From: Glossina fuscipes
Taxonomy: Eukaryota > Arthropoda > Insecta > Diptera > Glossinidae
NCBI RefSeq assembly: GCF_014805625.2
Contig: NW_023998564.1
Coordinates: 643,014 to 707,013 of the forward strand
Length of the DNA: 64,000 bases
Direction of reading: 5' to 3'
Shown here: piece after piece, positions 1 through 12,035 of the stretch
Position numbering within the stretch: position 1 is the first letter of the stretch
How the letters are laid out: every line of letters begins with the position of its first letter
Translations under genes and position numbers: made by a program
The notes under the pieces: model-generated
The model's input: only the letters and a program-made list of their open reading frames with translations
Databases searched by the model: none
Told to the model about the DNA's origin: nothing

Positions 1-3000
1 CAAGTTGGAGTTCAATTTACTGCAAAGTTGCGCATGCGCAGATATCTTCATATTGTTTTTTTTTAAATTCGTATGTGAGCATATAGATATGTCTGTATAT
101 ATTTTTGCTCAATAAAAAATACATCGTTGAGTTTAATTACGCCTACGCGTATTTCCTATATGATTAACTTTTAGTAATTTTTTTTCGCTCGCATCACTAA
201 ATCATTTTCTTTTAAAGAAGAAAAAAGGGGAAAGAATTATATTAGTTCGAATCTTTTCCTCTGTGCAATTTCTCTTTTTAAAAACATTAGTATTCTTGGT
301 ATATATTGTAAGCTGGATTGACTCTGGGCTGACTATTTATTGTCGAATTTCTATCTATCCAATTCTCTTGGTTGTTGCAAACAATTATGACATGGTCGAA
401 CTTCCAAGAGATGTGTCTTGGTTTATATTCGGCAAATTTTCAATATGGATCGAAATCTTATTCCAGGAATAGAATGAATTGACTACCACTTCGTACATTA
501 TTAGAGGTGAGTGACTGACGGAAGTCGATTTATTTTTCACCAATTTTTTAAACAATTAACATAGCGCATCTTTCGGGTTTGTTTCAAAGACGACCAATGG
601 ATGTCGTGCAAAATGTTCCCAAAAATTCTTTCTAACTTAAACAATGTTGGTTTTCAATAAAGCGATTGTTTCGACAGTCTGTAACGCCGTTCTGGAATTC
701 AGTCCTACGTCTTCATATTAAATCATTACTTTAAGAATATTAAATTTTTTCTTATTTCTCGAAAAAGCAGCCTAATGACCATAGCCTTTTGATCCAGTTT
801 TTTGGTGTATTACACCACTTCGTTTAGTACGATTTTTTAAAATCGAAGTGTTTAAAACTCTTTCTGAAGGTGTTATTACAGAGAAAATGTATGTGGGGCG
901 AGGTCCAACAAATAAACCCACGTGGTTCAAATCGCGCCACTTAATTTTTATGTTAAATTACTATCACGAACGAATTTTCATTGTAAAGCATTAACAATTA
1001 CGCCTTTTTGACATATAAACGTTTATATTTCTTGAGAATACTTATTTGCGATGATATCCAAAAAGAGGCCAGAGAAAGAGGTTATATGAGAGGCGGGCCC
1101 AAAAATTATACAGCCGAAAAAATTATGCAGTCGCAAAATACTCCTAAGACCATTTTGACCACACTTATACTGAGCTCATATTAACAGTTATTTTAATTAC
1201 AGAGTTGTTTACAGCAATATGTGCTTTTTGATGTTCAGTTGCAGATATGTTAGCCCACTTATACAAATTTGATTTATCCTTCCCTTCAAAGTCAGATCGT
1301 TTTACCCTGAGATGATGTAGTTTAATATCTGAATCGAGACCGATGTTTATAGATAATATGCTAACCATTGATTTCTTAGCACTTATTGCTAACTTAACAA
1401 TTTTCGCAAATAATTACAGTAAAGTTCAATTCGAAAATTTTGCACCGATGACGTTATCAAATGCAGTACAGCCGTACATGTATAATTTCATTTATAACGA
1501 ATATATATTACTGCACTTACCTTATATAAGATCTCTAAATACTTTTGCGATTGTTTCGTTGCTTTACGTACCTACAAATAGAGTTAAAATGAAAAAAAAA
1601 AACAAATCAATTAAAAATAAATATTCCTTTTTTGCTATTTTACATCAACATAATAATAAAGGCATTGAGTTCTAAAGACCTTGATGACTGAGATTCAAAA
1701 ACTAGTTAACCTTGACATTTGATTTTTGTGTAAAAAAAAAGATTTTTAAGCGTAATTTAGGAAAAATGTGTATAAATGGATTTTATTATTTTAAAGAGGA
1801 AAAGCAGCTGTATATAGTCGACCCCACCGATGTGCCGTTTGATAACGTTGGATACAGTTAGATGGAAAGGAGGCCTAGAGAAATACGCAGTGGTGCATTA
1901 TGATTTTTAATCAGTTTGGAGACCAAGGACCCAGGGTCGCCTTAGTCTCACGATTAGCCAAGCACCCAGCAACGGAGGAATTTGAAATTGAAATATGTTC
2001 TTTATCATTTCTATGAGAGCACTATAATCATAATATGATACGTAAAAGTGGTGGATTATATGACGAAGAACTTATCGAATACTAAATGTACAGCAATAAA
2101 CATAACGCATTGCAAAGTCAAATATTTGTATGCATAGTTAATATGACATTACTGAAGAGAACAAAAGGCATTATTTATGAAATGAAAATGGATTTCTCTT
2201 CTTGTTAGAGATAAGACATTTTTGGCTACAACTCACAGATGAACAAGCAGGGAAGTAGGGTTATATTTTGATTTATTATTGTGCACGATCATTGGAAATG
2301 AAAGGGATGGGAGCAGACGATTGCAACACTCGCATTTCGATATTAAGCTGATTTTTTTCCACTAAACCAAGAATTCCATTTTTGGCTCAACTTATTATAC
2401 AATGGACCTGGTGCGCTTGTATAGTCTGTCTATGTGTCTTTGCAACACTATCCATAAATGAGTGCTAATATTAATAACCAATCACGAATGAATACTATAA
2501 AGCGATCACATGGGGAATATATAGGAAGCGACATTCCAAGTGCTTTCAGTGAGTTAAAATTTCATATTAAATGCAAGCTCTGCACTCTCCGGACTTTCGA
2601 CAATTTACATTTAAGCAATATATATGTGTATTATGTATATAAGTAAGTTCGATAAATTGAAATTGGTTGCTTACTAAAACTTATATCTAGCGGGCTCATT
2701 CCCTCATAAATTTTGCGGATACTGATAACTGAAATATTCGTGTTTGTACGGTATCAGTTTTATTTCTTTAAAGGCTATTGTTCAAATTGCAACTGAAACT
2801 ACGGAAATGACCATTTTCGTGCGTACGTCTGTCCGTCCGTCCGTTCCCGGCAAGGGCAGCCTAGAACGACATTTTTAACTTGGATTGGCATCTCGAAATC
2901 ATTAAATTTCTATTACAAGGGCATCCGCTAGCTACCCGATAAGAGGCAAAAGACCATTAAGCTATTTACACTAAATTTAAAATTTTCTACCCATTTATGC

Positions 3001-3734
3001 ATACCGGCATATGTAAAAAGAGGATTTCTGAAAACATTTAGCTAAATCTAAAAAGTTAACCGATCTAATGAAATTCCAAATATAAGTTCAAGGACTATGG
3101 AAAAGACAGACAATAAACCATATCTGGCTTTACTATTCAGGTATCAATATTTATAATTTACACAGTTTTCTACGTAAAACTCTGTTATAAGCAGAGGACA
3201 GAGGTAATAACTCTGTTTTGATAGGTTTAGGTTAAACGAAATGAATATGTTCTGCGGTTATTAGAACAAGTTGGAATACTTTTCGTTCGCGATGTAAGAG
3301 ATTGCACTATATTCAAAATACTATTCTTATTATTCGTGATCCCCTGAATCTCGTCAAATGCGTCATTACTTCTCCGGTTACATAATAGCAACAACAACAG
3401 TAGTGTTTTCATCAGATTGTATATAGAATTCGCTATACAAATGCAACCGATTCAATTCTGTATAGCAGTGTAAATGACAGTAAGAGGTCACAAAGCAATA
3501 AATATATATTTGCATGTTCTATAAAAGTGCAGCCAAGTTTCAAAATCGTTTTTGTCGAATCCTTTATCTGAATTCGAAAATAGAAAGCGACAGATTGGCA
3601 AGTTTAGTAAAATCTGTATCCATTTTGGTCGTTGTACATGTCCGCGGACGTTTAATACATCCTTGCACTTTAAACGAAACGGTTCGCTTAATTCATTAAA
3701 TTTTTATCTTCCTTCTTCCAAATTATAATAATTA
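1..3734. other. Non-coding, probably intronic; no gene seen
   Basis: AT-rich, stop-dense in all frames apart from short chance frames. It contains one family D-like fragment (880-1110) and a GTCCGTCCGTCC stretch near 2828 from another decayed repeat. Confidence 0.6.
880..1110 (-). repeat. Family D-like repeat fragment
   Basis: CTTAATTTTTATGTTAAATT, TATCACGAACGAATTTTCAT and GTAAAGCATTAACAATTACG match the block near 47090-47150. Confidence 0.35.
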
Positions 3735-3965
3735 CACTATACCACCGATAGATTCAGAAAGTGATTCTTGACTCGAACTTGACTGCACGCCTGTCTGTCC
3801 GTCTGCTATCTGTAGTTGTATTCTTGTCTACAATCTATAGGTTGTAATTTTTAAAATATTTTGGTGAAGTTTGATCCGCCGACGTGTTTTTCGAAATGTG
3901 CTCGCATTAGATGACTTTTTCGACCACTTCCCATACAATGCATTCTTTTAAAAAGTTGTTATACG
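3735..3965 (+). repeat. GTCY-core dispersed repeat, family C
   Basis: It has GATTCAGAAAGTGATTCTTG, CGCCTGTCTGTCCGTCTGC near 3789, AAATATTTTGGTGAAGTTTG, and CGACCACTTCCCATACAATG. The order is shared with 6590-6960 and 26850-27170. Confidence 0.5.
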
Positions 3966-5814
3966 AATAACTTTATTAGGCTAATTGCTGTAGGGTAGTT
4001 AAGGGCGGACAGTAGTCCAATGTCATGATTTTAATTAATTTCATTGTTAAAATTGAGTTTCAATTGCAGATTACAATACAGACACTAAAGCAAACTAATT
4101 GATTGGTAAGTAGAAGAAAACATATGCTGCTTGCGTATCAGTTTATATACGTACATACATACACACATATGAGTAAATGAAATCTTAAAATTCAAAAGCA
4201 CTGATTTACAAACCAAGCTTGAGGATGCTTTCAAACCCGTAACGTAACGTGTCTACCATTGCATGTTCTCCCCTCTGCCTCTATCCAACTGAGTATTTGT
4301 TTGTCTTCTATTTTCGGCTATGAAATGCATTAATGCGAAAGCTGTGCGCGTGGCGAATATCACAAGATCTTCGATAATGTGTTTTTGCTATATAGCACAG
4401 CACAGGCCTTGCCAAGGTTGTGATAGTGTTGTTGTTGTATTGTCGCGTTGTTGCAGATATTAAAGTGCAATGTTTTCTAAATATATACACAAGTATGACT
4501 TCTTTTCTTCTTTCAACAACAAGACAACCACTACCGCATAATTAGTTGAAGTAAATGAAGTACTACACGGACTCAGCAACAAACAAGTGAGAAATACTTA
4601 ATTATGCATTGCGAAGATATCTGTCTGTGTATGGTAAAGGAATGACGTTTGCCACCAATTATATTCTATGTAAAGCGTTAATACGCGAATTTAATTTTCG
4701 TTTTCATTTGAAGTTTCAATTTTGTTGGCATTAAGAAAATAAAAGTGAAGATTTATATTTTTCTGCATTTTTTTTTTTTTTTTAATAGGAGAAAACTTAA
4801 GCATCTATTTGACTTGTGACTTGTAAGTATGAGATTTTTGTTACGTTAATGTCAGGAGGCGTTGTTGAAAAGGCTGTATGTTAGCACAATGAAAAGGAAA
4901 GTTAATGTTGAACTTGACAAGACAAGTAACTAATAATCAATTATCATTAAGATTTTAGTTTATTTGTTGCGCTTAATTTTGGAAAGCTTTCTTTATCAAG
5001 GATAATTAAAAGTTGTTGTTATTGTTGACCTAGAGATATTACTATTATTTTCTTTACAATGTTGCTTTTCCTTTTTTTGTGCATAATTACTTGCATTAAA
5101 ATTGTTATTGAGTGCAGACGATGTAAGAGAAAATGTTGACCTAATAATTATTGTATGACTCGTAAGAACAGCTATTGATTAAGCAATAAAAGAATGTTGC
5201 AGTTCGTGACCTCTTTGGCAAATATTAGCTAGAACCTGTATAGTACTTATGATTTGATATGTTATAAGATGTTGTGTTTTCATGTAACAATGCTTTAGCT
5301 GACAATTTCTTCCTGATCCATGTCAAATTTTATTTCAATATATTGGTTGATTCAGAAACAAATTTCTTCTTTTTTTTTGACCAAAAGAAACGCCGATTTC
5401 TTAATAGTGTATAAATATTTTAGCAACCGTAGATTTAAACTCAGTGATGTCATGAGTTGTTATTCGCCTCGTGACTTTATGCGCTTATCTTGTCTTTTTC
5501 AGAACCTACTGGCTTTTCAGAATGTGATACAAGAGCGCCGTAATAAAATTTTGCAAATCAGTTTTGGCAGTGGCATTCTGTTCATTCATGGTCTGCATAC
5601 GCATGCAATACCTTCTTTCTTTGTGCTTAAAGTCATTTTTCTATTTTGACGCTTCGTAGTTGGTAAGGCAGCGTAGAATCAAACAAAATTTTTCTCATAG
5701 AAGCAAGCATTATGAAGAAGAAAGTGCGTATTAAATATGTATTAAATATGCACTTGGTTATGAAAAAATGCAATTAAATCTACCGTTGGGCAAACCCAAT
5801 CTATAAGAAATACG
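3966..5814. other. No gene seen
   Basis: AT-rich sequence with homopolymer runs (T tract near 4770). Nothing recognisable. Confidence 0.6.
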
Positions 5815-6113
5815 GAATATTTTATTGAAGAATGCAGTTCCTGTACAATCCGTGAGGCCGTCGAATTAAATCTTAGAATTAGATTCAGGGGATGTCCCGT
5901 ACATGGTGGCCAGAGAGAGAAATGAGGGAAGAGAGAGATTTAGAGGGGATGCAGCCCCAAACTTGTGGATGTGTTTCCCCCATTCGGTAAATGTTATACT
6001 TTTCCAGGCTAAGCACTGACTATAGTTACGACCGGGAATAGTCGCAAAGTGTGCTGAGATTTGAACCCGCCAACTCCGACTGTTCGTCTGGTGCTTCTTT
6101 TCTACCCGATTGT
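5815..6113 (-). mobile_element. tRNA-derived SINE-like copy
   Basis: Read on the minus strand, it opens with a tRNA-like part ending GGCGGGTTCAAATCTC, a good B-box of an RNA polymerase III promoter. Then follow TAACTATAGTCAGTGCTTAG and an unrelated tail of about 200 bp. A second copy with the same order is at 22370-22535. The tRNA-like part no longer folds as a convincing tRNA. No target duplication was resolved. Confidence 0.55.
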
Positions 6114-6589
6114 AAGGGTTGTTATACGAGACGGTTGCACAAGTCCATTTAAAATTTCAGCCCAAGAATAATCACGATCAGAATGCAAGCATGTTTACAG
6201 TAAGAGTATTAAGTGCTATTGAACCATTATTTGTATGTGATGCAAATATTGTCTAGAAGCATCGAAATATTTAGTGTAAAACCAAAAACAATTGGGCCGA
6301 ATATATTTTTCTTATTTCTTAAATGTAAAAATTTCTCGAAATGAATAGTTTTTGTTCCCAGTTATTGAAGTAAAAAAGTTTCCTTTCATTTGTGAGCAAG
6401 TACTGACATACTTTGACATTTATTCGTAGCATCTATATTTGTCAAAACTTAGAAAGATTACAAGTAAAGATTTACCAGATTATAAGCGAAGTTTATATAC
6501 ACTCCACCGTTTCTAGTTGGGGTTTATTAAGCTTGTATAGACGTATGTAACATTCAGAAGTAATTAATATATACCCTTATTCTACATAT

Positions 6590-6960
6590 CCCTATTATTA
6601 TGCCGATCGGTTCAGAATTATCTTCTAAAACTATTTCAGTTTGTTTGTTTGTCTGATATTCGTCCATTTACTTTTGTGTTCAATGCTCGGATTGAGAATG
6701 GGACGAGTTCCTTTGAAAATCATCGGTTCGCACTATCTTTACGACCACTCTTCATAAAAAGATTTCTTTTAAAAAGGTGGTTATATTAAAAAAATTTACA
6801 GACTTCAAAATTTCTGGACAAAAGTCGTGGAATAATAATATTTCCATAGGCTAAGCTGATGTGAGGTATTTTGGACGGTTGGACGGGCCAACTTTTGAAC
6901 CTGCTTCCCATGTAATCGTTCTTACGAAAAGCACTTTTTTACATGGCTTAATTTTTAATA
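6590..6960 (+). repeat. GTCY-core dispersed repeat, family C
   Basis: GCCGATCGGTTCAGAATTAT, the core TTTGTTTGTCTGATATTCGTCC, CTTTACGACCACTCTTCAT and AAATTTCTGG follow the family C order. Confidence 0.5.
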
Positions 6961-7409
6961 CCTTACGATAAAAATTGGTGTGACTACATAAATCTATATA
7001 TTGAACTGCAACTCATACCTAGGTTTTCCTGAGAAATAAGCCTTTTTATCATTGATGATGATGAAATTTTACAAAAAAAAATTAATATATATTTATAGGG
7101 TGTCCCAAAATTTACGCAAGATTTGAGTTGAACAGAAAACAGAGTTTTTTTTAGCTGCAATGTTTTTATTGAATTATACGGTATATAGGATAGGGAAAGT
7201 GCGTCCATGGTTTTTCTGGCTCTTTTGTCGAAATTTTGATCAACAAAATGCGAGAGTATACGACCAGGATATGTTTTATGTATCCAACATCCAGAAGGGT
7301 TTTATTATACCCATCGATTCAGCGTCATTTTTTTGGGTGAATTTAAACCTGTTTGTCCTTTAATTCCTGTCTAATGTATTTTTGTATTTAACTTAGATAT
7401 TACAACTTT
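6961..7409 (+). other. Possible transposon end at 7097; no gene seen
   Basis: TATAGGGTGTCCCAAAATTT at about 7096 resembles the first bases of some mariner-type inverted termini. I found no partner terminus and no transposase, so this is only a hint. Confidence 0.25.
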
Positions 7410-8173
7410 TTATGCCCACCACTTTATGATGGGGGGTATAATATACTCATTTCGTTCTTTTCCATAATGGATGTAATACCCAAAAGGGAGCTTTAGAGAT
7501 CCTAGAAAACATATACATTCTTAATCAGCGTGAAATTCTGAACTGATTTAGCCATGTCTGCCCGTCTGTGTATCTATGTGGCGTTCGTTGTTGGCACTCT
7601 TCTGGTCGAAAAAATCAAGATATCGACTTTAAGTTCGTTAGAAAAATTGGCAGGTTAGTATCGAAAATGGGCCAGATTGGTCAGAATAGAAGCCGATAGT
7701 TGCGTATAACCTGGACGCAGCCCCGTTCTTAACAAAAATTTGTGGGTTTTTGCTGTGGGAAATTACTAGCAAATTATTAAAGTTAAATGGCTGAAATTTT
7801 CTACATTTACTTTACGAAGAACTCTTCTCTTTACGTGCAAAAATGGGAACAATCAGCCATGCTTACACAAAGTTACGAGTAATTAAGTTTTTTCACTGTT
7901 TTGTGTCTATTTACCATAAGGCAAGAGCCGATAGCCTGTGTTGCTAGTGCTCAATGTCTTTTTTTAGTCTAAGAATTCATTTCATTAGTCTAAAATTAAA
8001 ATAATAATAATAATAATATCATAAGGCAAACAAGACCATTTTGTGCATTCCTCAAACGAAGATAATAAAAGCGATATGGGTATCAAATAAAAAACCTGGA
8101 GAGTAGATCGTGAGAAGCATAGTGGTGGGTGTGCGAGATTCGCCGTGGCCGAATATAACTTTCTTACTTGTTT
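7410..8173 (+). mobile_element. GTCY-core dispersed repeat, family B
   Basis: It begins TATGCCCACCACTTTATGAT and has the core GCCATGTCTGCCCGTCTGTG near 7552. It ends GCCGTGGCCGAATATAACTT then TCTTACTTGTTTTT. The tail is like that of family A with a shorter stem. The copy at 36488-37005 has the same ends. Confidence 0.65.
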
Positions 8174-8699
8174 TTATATATTTTGGCGAAGTCTGTAGCC
8201 GGCTTATAGCTGTAGCAAGACATATGCATGCTTTATGGGCAGCGATAGGCAAACTCACTGTTCGTTACAGTGAATCAATAAGTAATAGCTATTGAATTTA
8301 CTCGATATTGTCAGATAGAAGTCGATCCCTGCCGCACCGTTTACTGAGCGAATACACTATGTCTTAGGAGTGGGCGTAGACGTTTCGAAACTGCTATCTT
8401 CACGTGGGACAATGGTCGTGTGATTGTTGAGAGAGAAAAGTTAAGGCTTAACCGTATACAACCCGGCTAAAGATTTTTTCTCGTAGATTTCTGATCTTTG
8501 GAACGAATAGTTTGGATGCCTATCCGAAATGGTATGGAAGATTTGAAAGCAAGAGTGACTATGCGCAAATTAATGCTAAAGGGTTTGTGGAGTTAAATTA
8601 AAGCACCACGGGCGTCACGATGACCAGTCACGGTAAGTCGCCTTTTGGAGAACCATTAGTTGACGCATATCGACGCAGGAGTGATAGGAAGTTGCGAAA

Positions 8700-8935
8700 T
8701 TTAAGCCTTACAAAGACAATGCTTGAAAAAGTGATTCGACCTTAACTATTTTCAAAAGTGTTCTCCGTTGGGTCAAAATAGATGGTTACACCAAATTTCA
8801 CCAAAATATCTTTAACATTGGTATTTGTAGGTTGAATACAAGAAAATAAAATGGGCGGACGGACGGACAGACGGACAGACATGATTAAAGCGATTCAGCA
8901 AGTGATTCTTAATCGATCGGTAAAAAAAAGGTCGG
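8700..8935 (-). repeat. GTCY-core dispersed repeat, family C, minus orientation
   Basis: GGACGGACGGACAGACGGAC at about 8854 is the core. It is followed by GATTCAGCAAGTGATTCTTA then ATCGATCGGT, the inverse of the family C start. CCAAATTTCACCAAAATATC lies before it. Confidence 0.6.
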
Positions 8936-10397
8936 GTTACGTCAAGTCCTTTTTACTGTTCTGTACATCTGCACAAACTTGCTCCACAAGTAGTGTAATA
9001 AGTAGCTCTAGGCGAAAGCTTGATTATAGCTAACAATACACAAATACTTTTTTAGGAAAAGTATTAATCACAACCGGCAAATATAAGATTTTAGCATTCA
9101 TTTTGTACGTGAATGCATCTCCTCTTATTTCCCCTGGAGTTTATTTCATTAAATTTATATTCTTATGCTCTAGCTACTGTTTAGGAAGCAGCAAAATAAG
9201 TATTACTTTACAATACATTACTTATGAAGTGCATATACAAACCCGAATATCAATTAAAATTTTAACATATTTTAACGTTGACGATGACGAAATAATGGCA
9301 GAGTTTTTCAAAATTTAAAATATAAACATAAAAATAGTTATTAAGCAGTAGTTTATTAGTATTTATTTTCCAAACTAATTATAAATGCTGACAGTTATGT
9401 GTTTTTAAAAGAGCTAAAGTGTGAAAGCAGTTAAAGAAATTCGCTATTTAAAAATGCATAAATAACATAATTAGCAAGTGTTTAAAATATGTAGGGTTTA
9501 AGCGCTGCATAAATCATTTTTACGATTTTTTTTATTTCTGTCTTTCTTTCTTTGTAGGTTTCACTTAGTGTCCATGCACTCTATACGCGTACATTAATGA
9601 GTGTGTATTAAACATTTAATGTTTATGAAACTTCAAACTGTTTTTCCAATTCTTTCAATATTCTGTGGGAAGGTCGTCAAATTTTATTGGGGACTAATAA
9701 AGAGTAAATATACCTCAAGCATCAGAGAAATTTAAATGCTTCGGTATCTCAAAATTTATAGCTTCTTTAAGGCGCCGTGTACAGTATGATATTGTGTTCT
9801 ACTTGTGTTGCTAACAATATCTACAATAGTCGGTATTGCACATCATTTATGTGCAAAATTGCTCGCAATTGTCGCGGAACAAAGTTTTTCAAGATCATCA
9901 TTAATCATTTGTCGCGCTTAGTGAAATTGAAAAGCAAGTGAAAACATCTTGAAATTTACTTTTATGATCATCCTATGATGATTAGATAAATTTACGGAAC
10001 AAAAGCTAAAAAAAATGTAAAGCAATATTTCTTTAAGGCATTGAATAATGGAACGAAACAAAATTTTTTTTGCATTCCTTTTGTAATATGCAGAGATATG
10101 CAGATCCATTATAAGACACATTCCCGTTTTAATTAGTTTAAGATTCAATTTCTTCCCCTTTCTCCAGCTATTGATGGTATTTTTTTAGCTGCGATAAGAT
10201 AAAAAAATAAAGTATGTTGCGATTGATTTCCTCTTTTCTGTATTCCTTCATGGTTTTATCAACTCCTCTTATCTTAGTCGCTCTCTTTCTGTTTATAAGC
10301 ATCGCAATCTTATTGAATGCCTGAATTTGTTTTTATACCATCAAAGTTAACAAGGGCCTTCCTTTAAGTAATATAAAAGTAATATAAAGTTTTATAT
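8936..10397. other. No gene seen
   Basis: AT-rich, no protein similarity recognised. Confidence 0.6.
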
Positions 10398-10740
10398 AAG
10401 TTAAGAAAGTTATATTTGGTCGCGACCGAATCCTTTATACCCATCACCGTTATCTTACAGAGACAGCAAAAGTGAAACAATTAAATTTCCGCCCTCTATA
10501 AGAAAAGCTTCTGTTGCATAGGCGTATCCTTGGAAAAGTTTAAGTCACTTCCAAACCGTTTCGTAAATTCGTAGGCTATATCTTCATTTTCGCAACCGGG
10601 AGAATGCCTACCGCTGGTACTACATAGTTCGACAGACGGAATGATGGACAGGCGAACAGAGAGAGACATGCTGAAATGCGTTTGAAATTTCCAAAGTATT
10701 TATATACTTTATGGAGCTTATGAAGCCATGGTCAACCCTG
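10398..10740 (-). mobile_element. Family A repeat, minus orientation
   Basis: The left end AAGAAAGTTATATTTGGTCG carries the palindrome GGTCGCGACC. ACAGACGGAATGATGGACAGG (GTCY core in reverse) lies near 10630, and TTTATATACTTTATGGAGCT near 10700 closes it. Confidence 0.6.
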
Positions 10741-11629
10741 CAAAATATTTAAATTTAATTTAAACAACAACAGAGAATCAATCTATTAACAGAACATCTA
10801 TGCATTCGAAACTCACTTTATTTCTTCGTTGTTCAATTTTATATTTCAATAATTGAAATCTTAGATTTGTTAATTTTGGCCAACAAGCGAACGCAAAAGT
10901 TGGGTACGGATGCTTTCTGCGAAGATTGGGATACTTAGTCCGAAATTACTAGAATATGCTGGTGCCCCGAATCTTCTATTCCTATTACTTTTATATTAAA
11001 CTACACAAGCACACAAGAGAGTGTTCACATTTTTGCCTTTGTAAACACACGCCGCGTGCTCACTTTATGCTGCATTGTGAGCGTTTGCTTTCAGCGGTTT
11101 GATCCAAATTTAATATCAATCCATATGTAGCGATATTCAATGCTTTCGCCCTATTCGAAGTCGATCTTTGGGACCATTGACAAAAAAACAGACCGATAGC
11201 AAGGCGGTCGGATGGAAGGATGTACTTAAATGGATTTAAAATTTGAATTTGATTTATTGACACGTACACTACATAGGGTCTCTGAAGAGTCTTGGTTATT
11301 GCATAATATTGCACGGTAGTGGAGGATTTTTTCCATTTTTGTGCTCTAGATTTTTTTCCGTGTTAATTGCCATATATGAAGAAGGAACGTCTAAATAGAT
11401 CAAAATAACCAGAGAAAAATAATATTTGAACGTCAGATCACAACTAACTCGAAAAAAAACAACGATTAGAAAAATAAAAGCCCAAGCAAATTTCGCTTAC
11501 TATAGGCACATGTACTAATGATGCTAAATTTATGTCCACCATTGTATTTTCAGTGCGAGGTGCTGTACAAAAATGGAAAATATTGAGCCCGCTTATTCGT
11601 TATTATAGTGTATCAAAATGTAATTTTGT

Positions 11630-12035
11630 TTTCAATACGTTTGGAACGCCCGAAAGCAAGCTTCAAAAATCTCATAAAGTATGCAATATATTCTTGACTG
11701 TTTCCAAATACGGAATGCGGCTAAGCATGTCGAACAGCTCCTCTGCCCCCGTCTGTCCAAATGTGTAATATCTGTTGTGCAGATACAAATGTTGTCGCAA
11801 TAAGATTGCTTACAAAATTTACGAAAGCGTTTGAAAATGCCCCAAGTGAAGGAACAACCCCCACACATGTATACAACCAAAACTGAGAACACCTCTGGTT
11901 TCCAGTTTTTGCTTGTTACTTATAAAGTACAACACATGTTTCTTTAAATAGAAAAAATCACCCGCGCCAACGAATATGAAAATGTAGTTCTTTTCTTTTT
12001 TTCAATCTTCCATAGCATAACGGTGATGGGTTGCC
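11630..12035 (+). mobile_element. Family A-like repeat, decayed
   Basis: ATACGTTTGGAACGCCCGAA at the left, CGTCTGTCCAAATG in the core near 11750, and CATAGCATAACGGTGATGGG at the right match the layout of 20377-21110. The hairpin end is missing. Confidence 0.5.

Noticed and set aside
263..502. Hydrophobic plus-strand frame followed by a GTGAGT-like donor
   Set aside because: No ATG, no family match and no partner exon; short hydrophobic frames are common in AT-rich DNA.
5815..6113. A true tRNA gene
   Set aside because: Only the B-box is well kept, no cloverleaf can be drawn, and a long shared tail marks it as a SINE-like copy.
10410..10425. Palindrome GGTCGCGACC as a regulatory operator
   Set aside because: The same palindrome recurs at the end of each family A repeat, so it is part of a transposon terminus.
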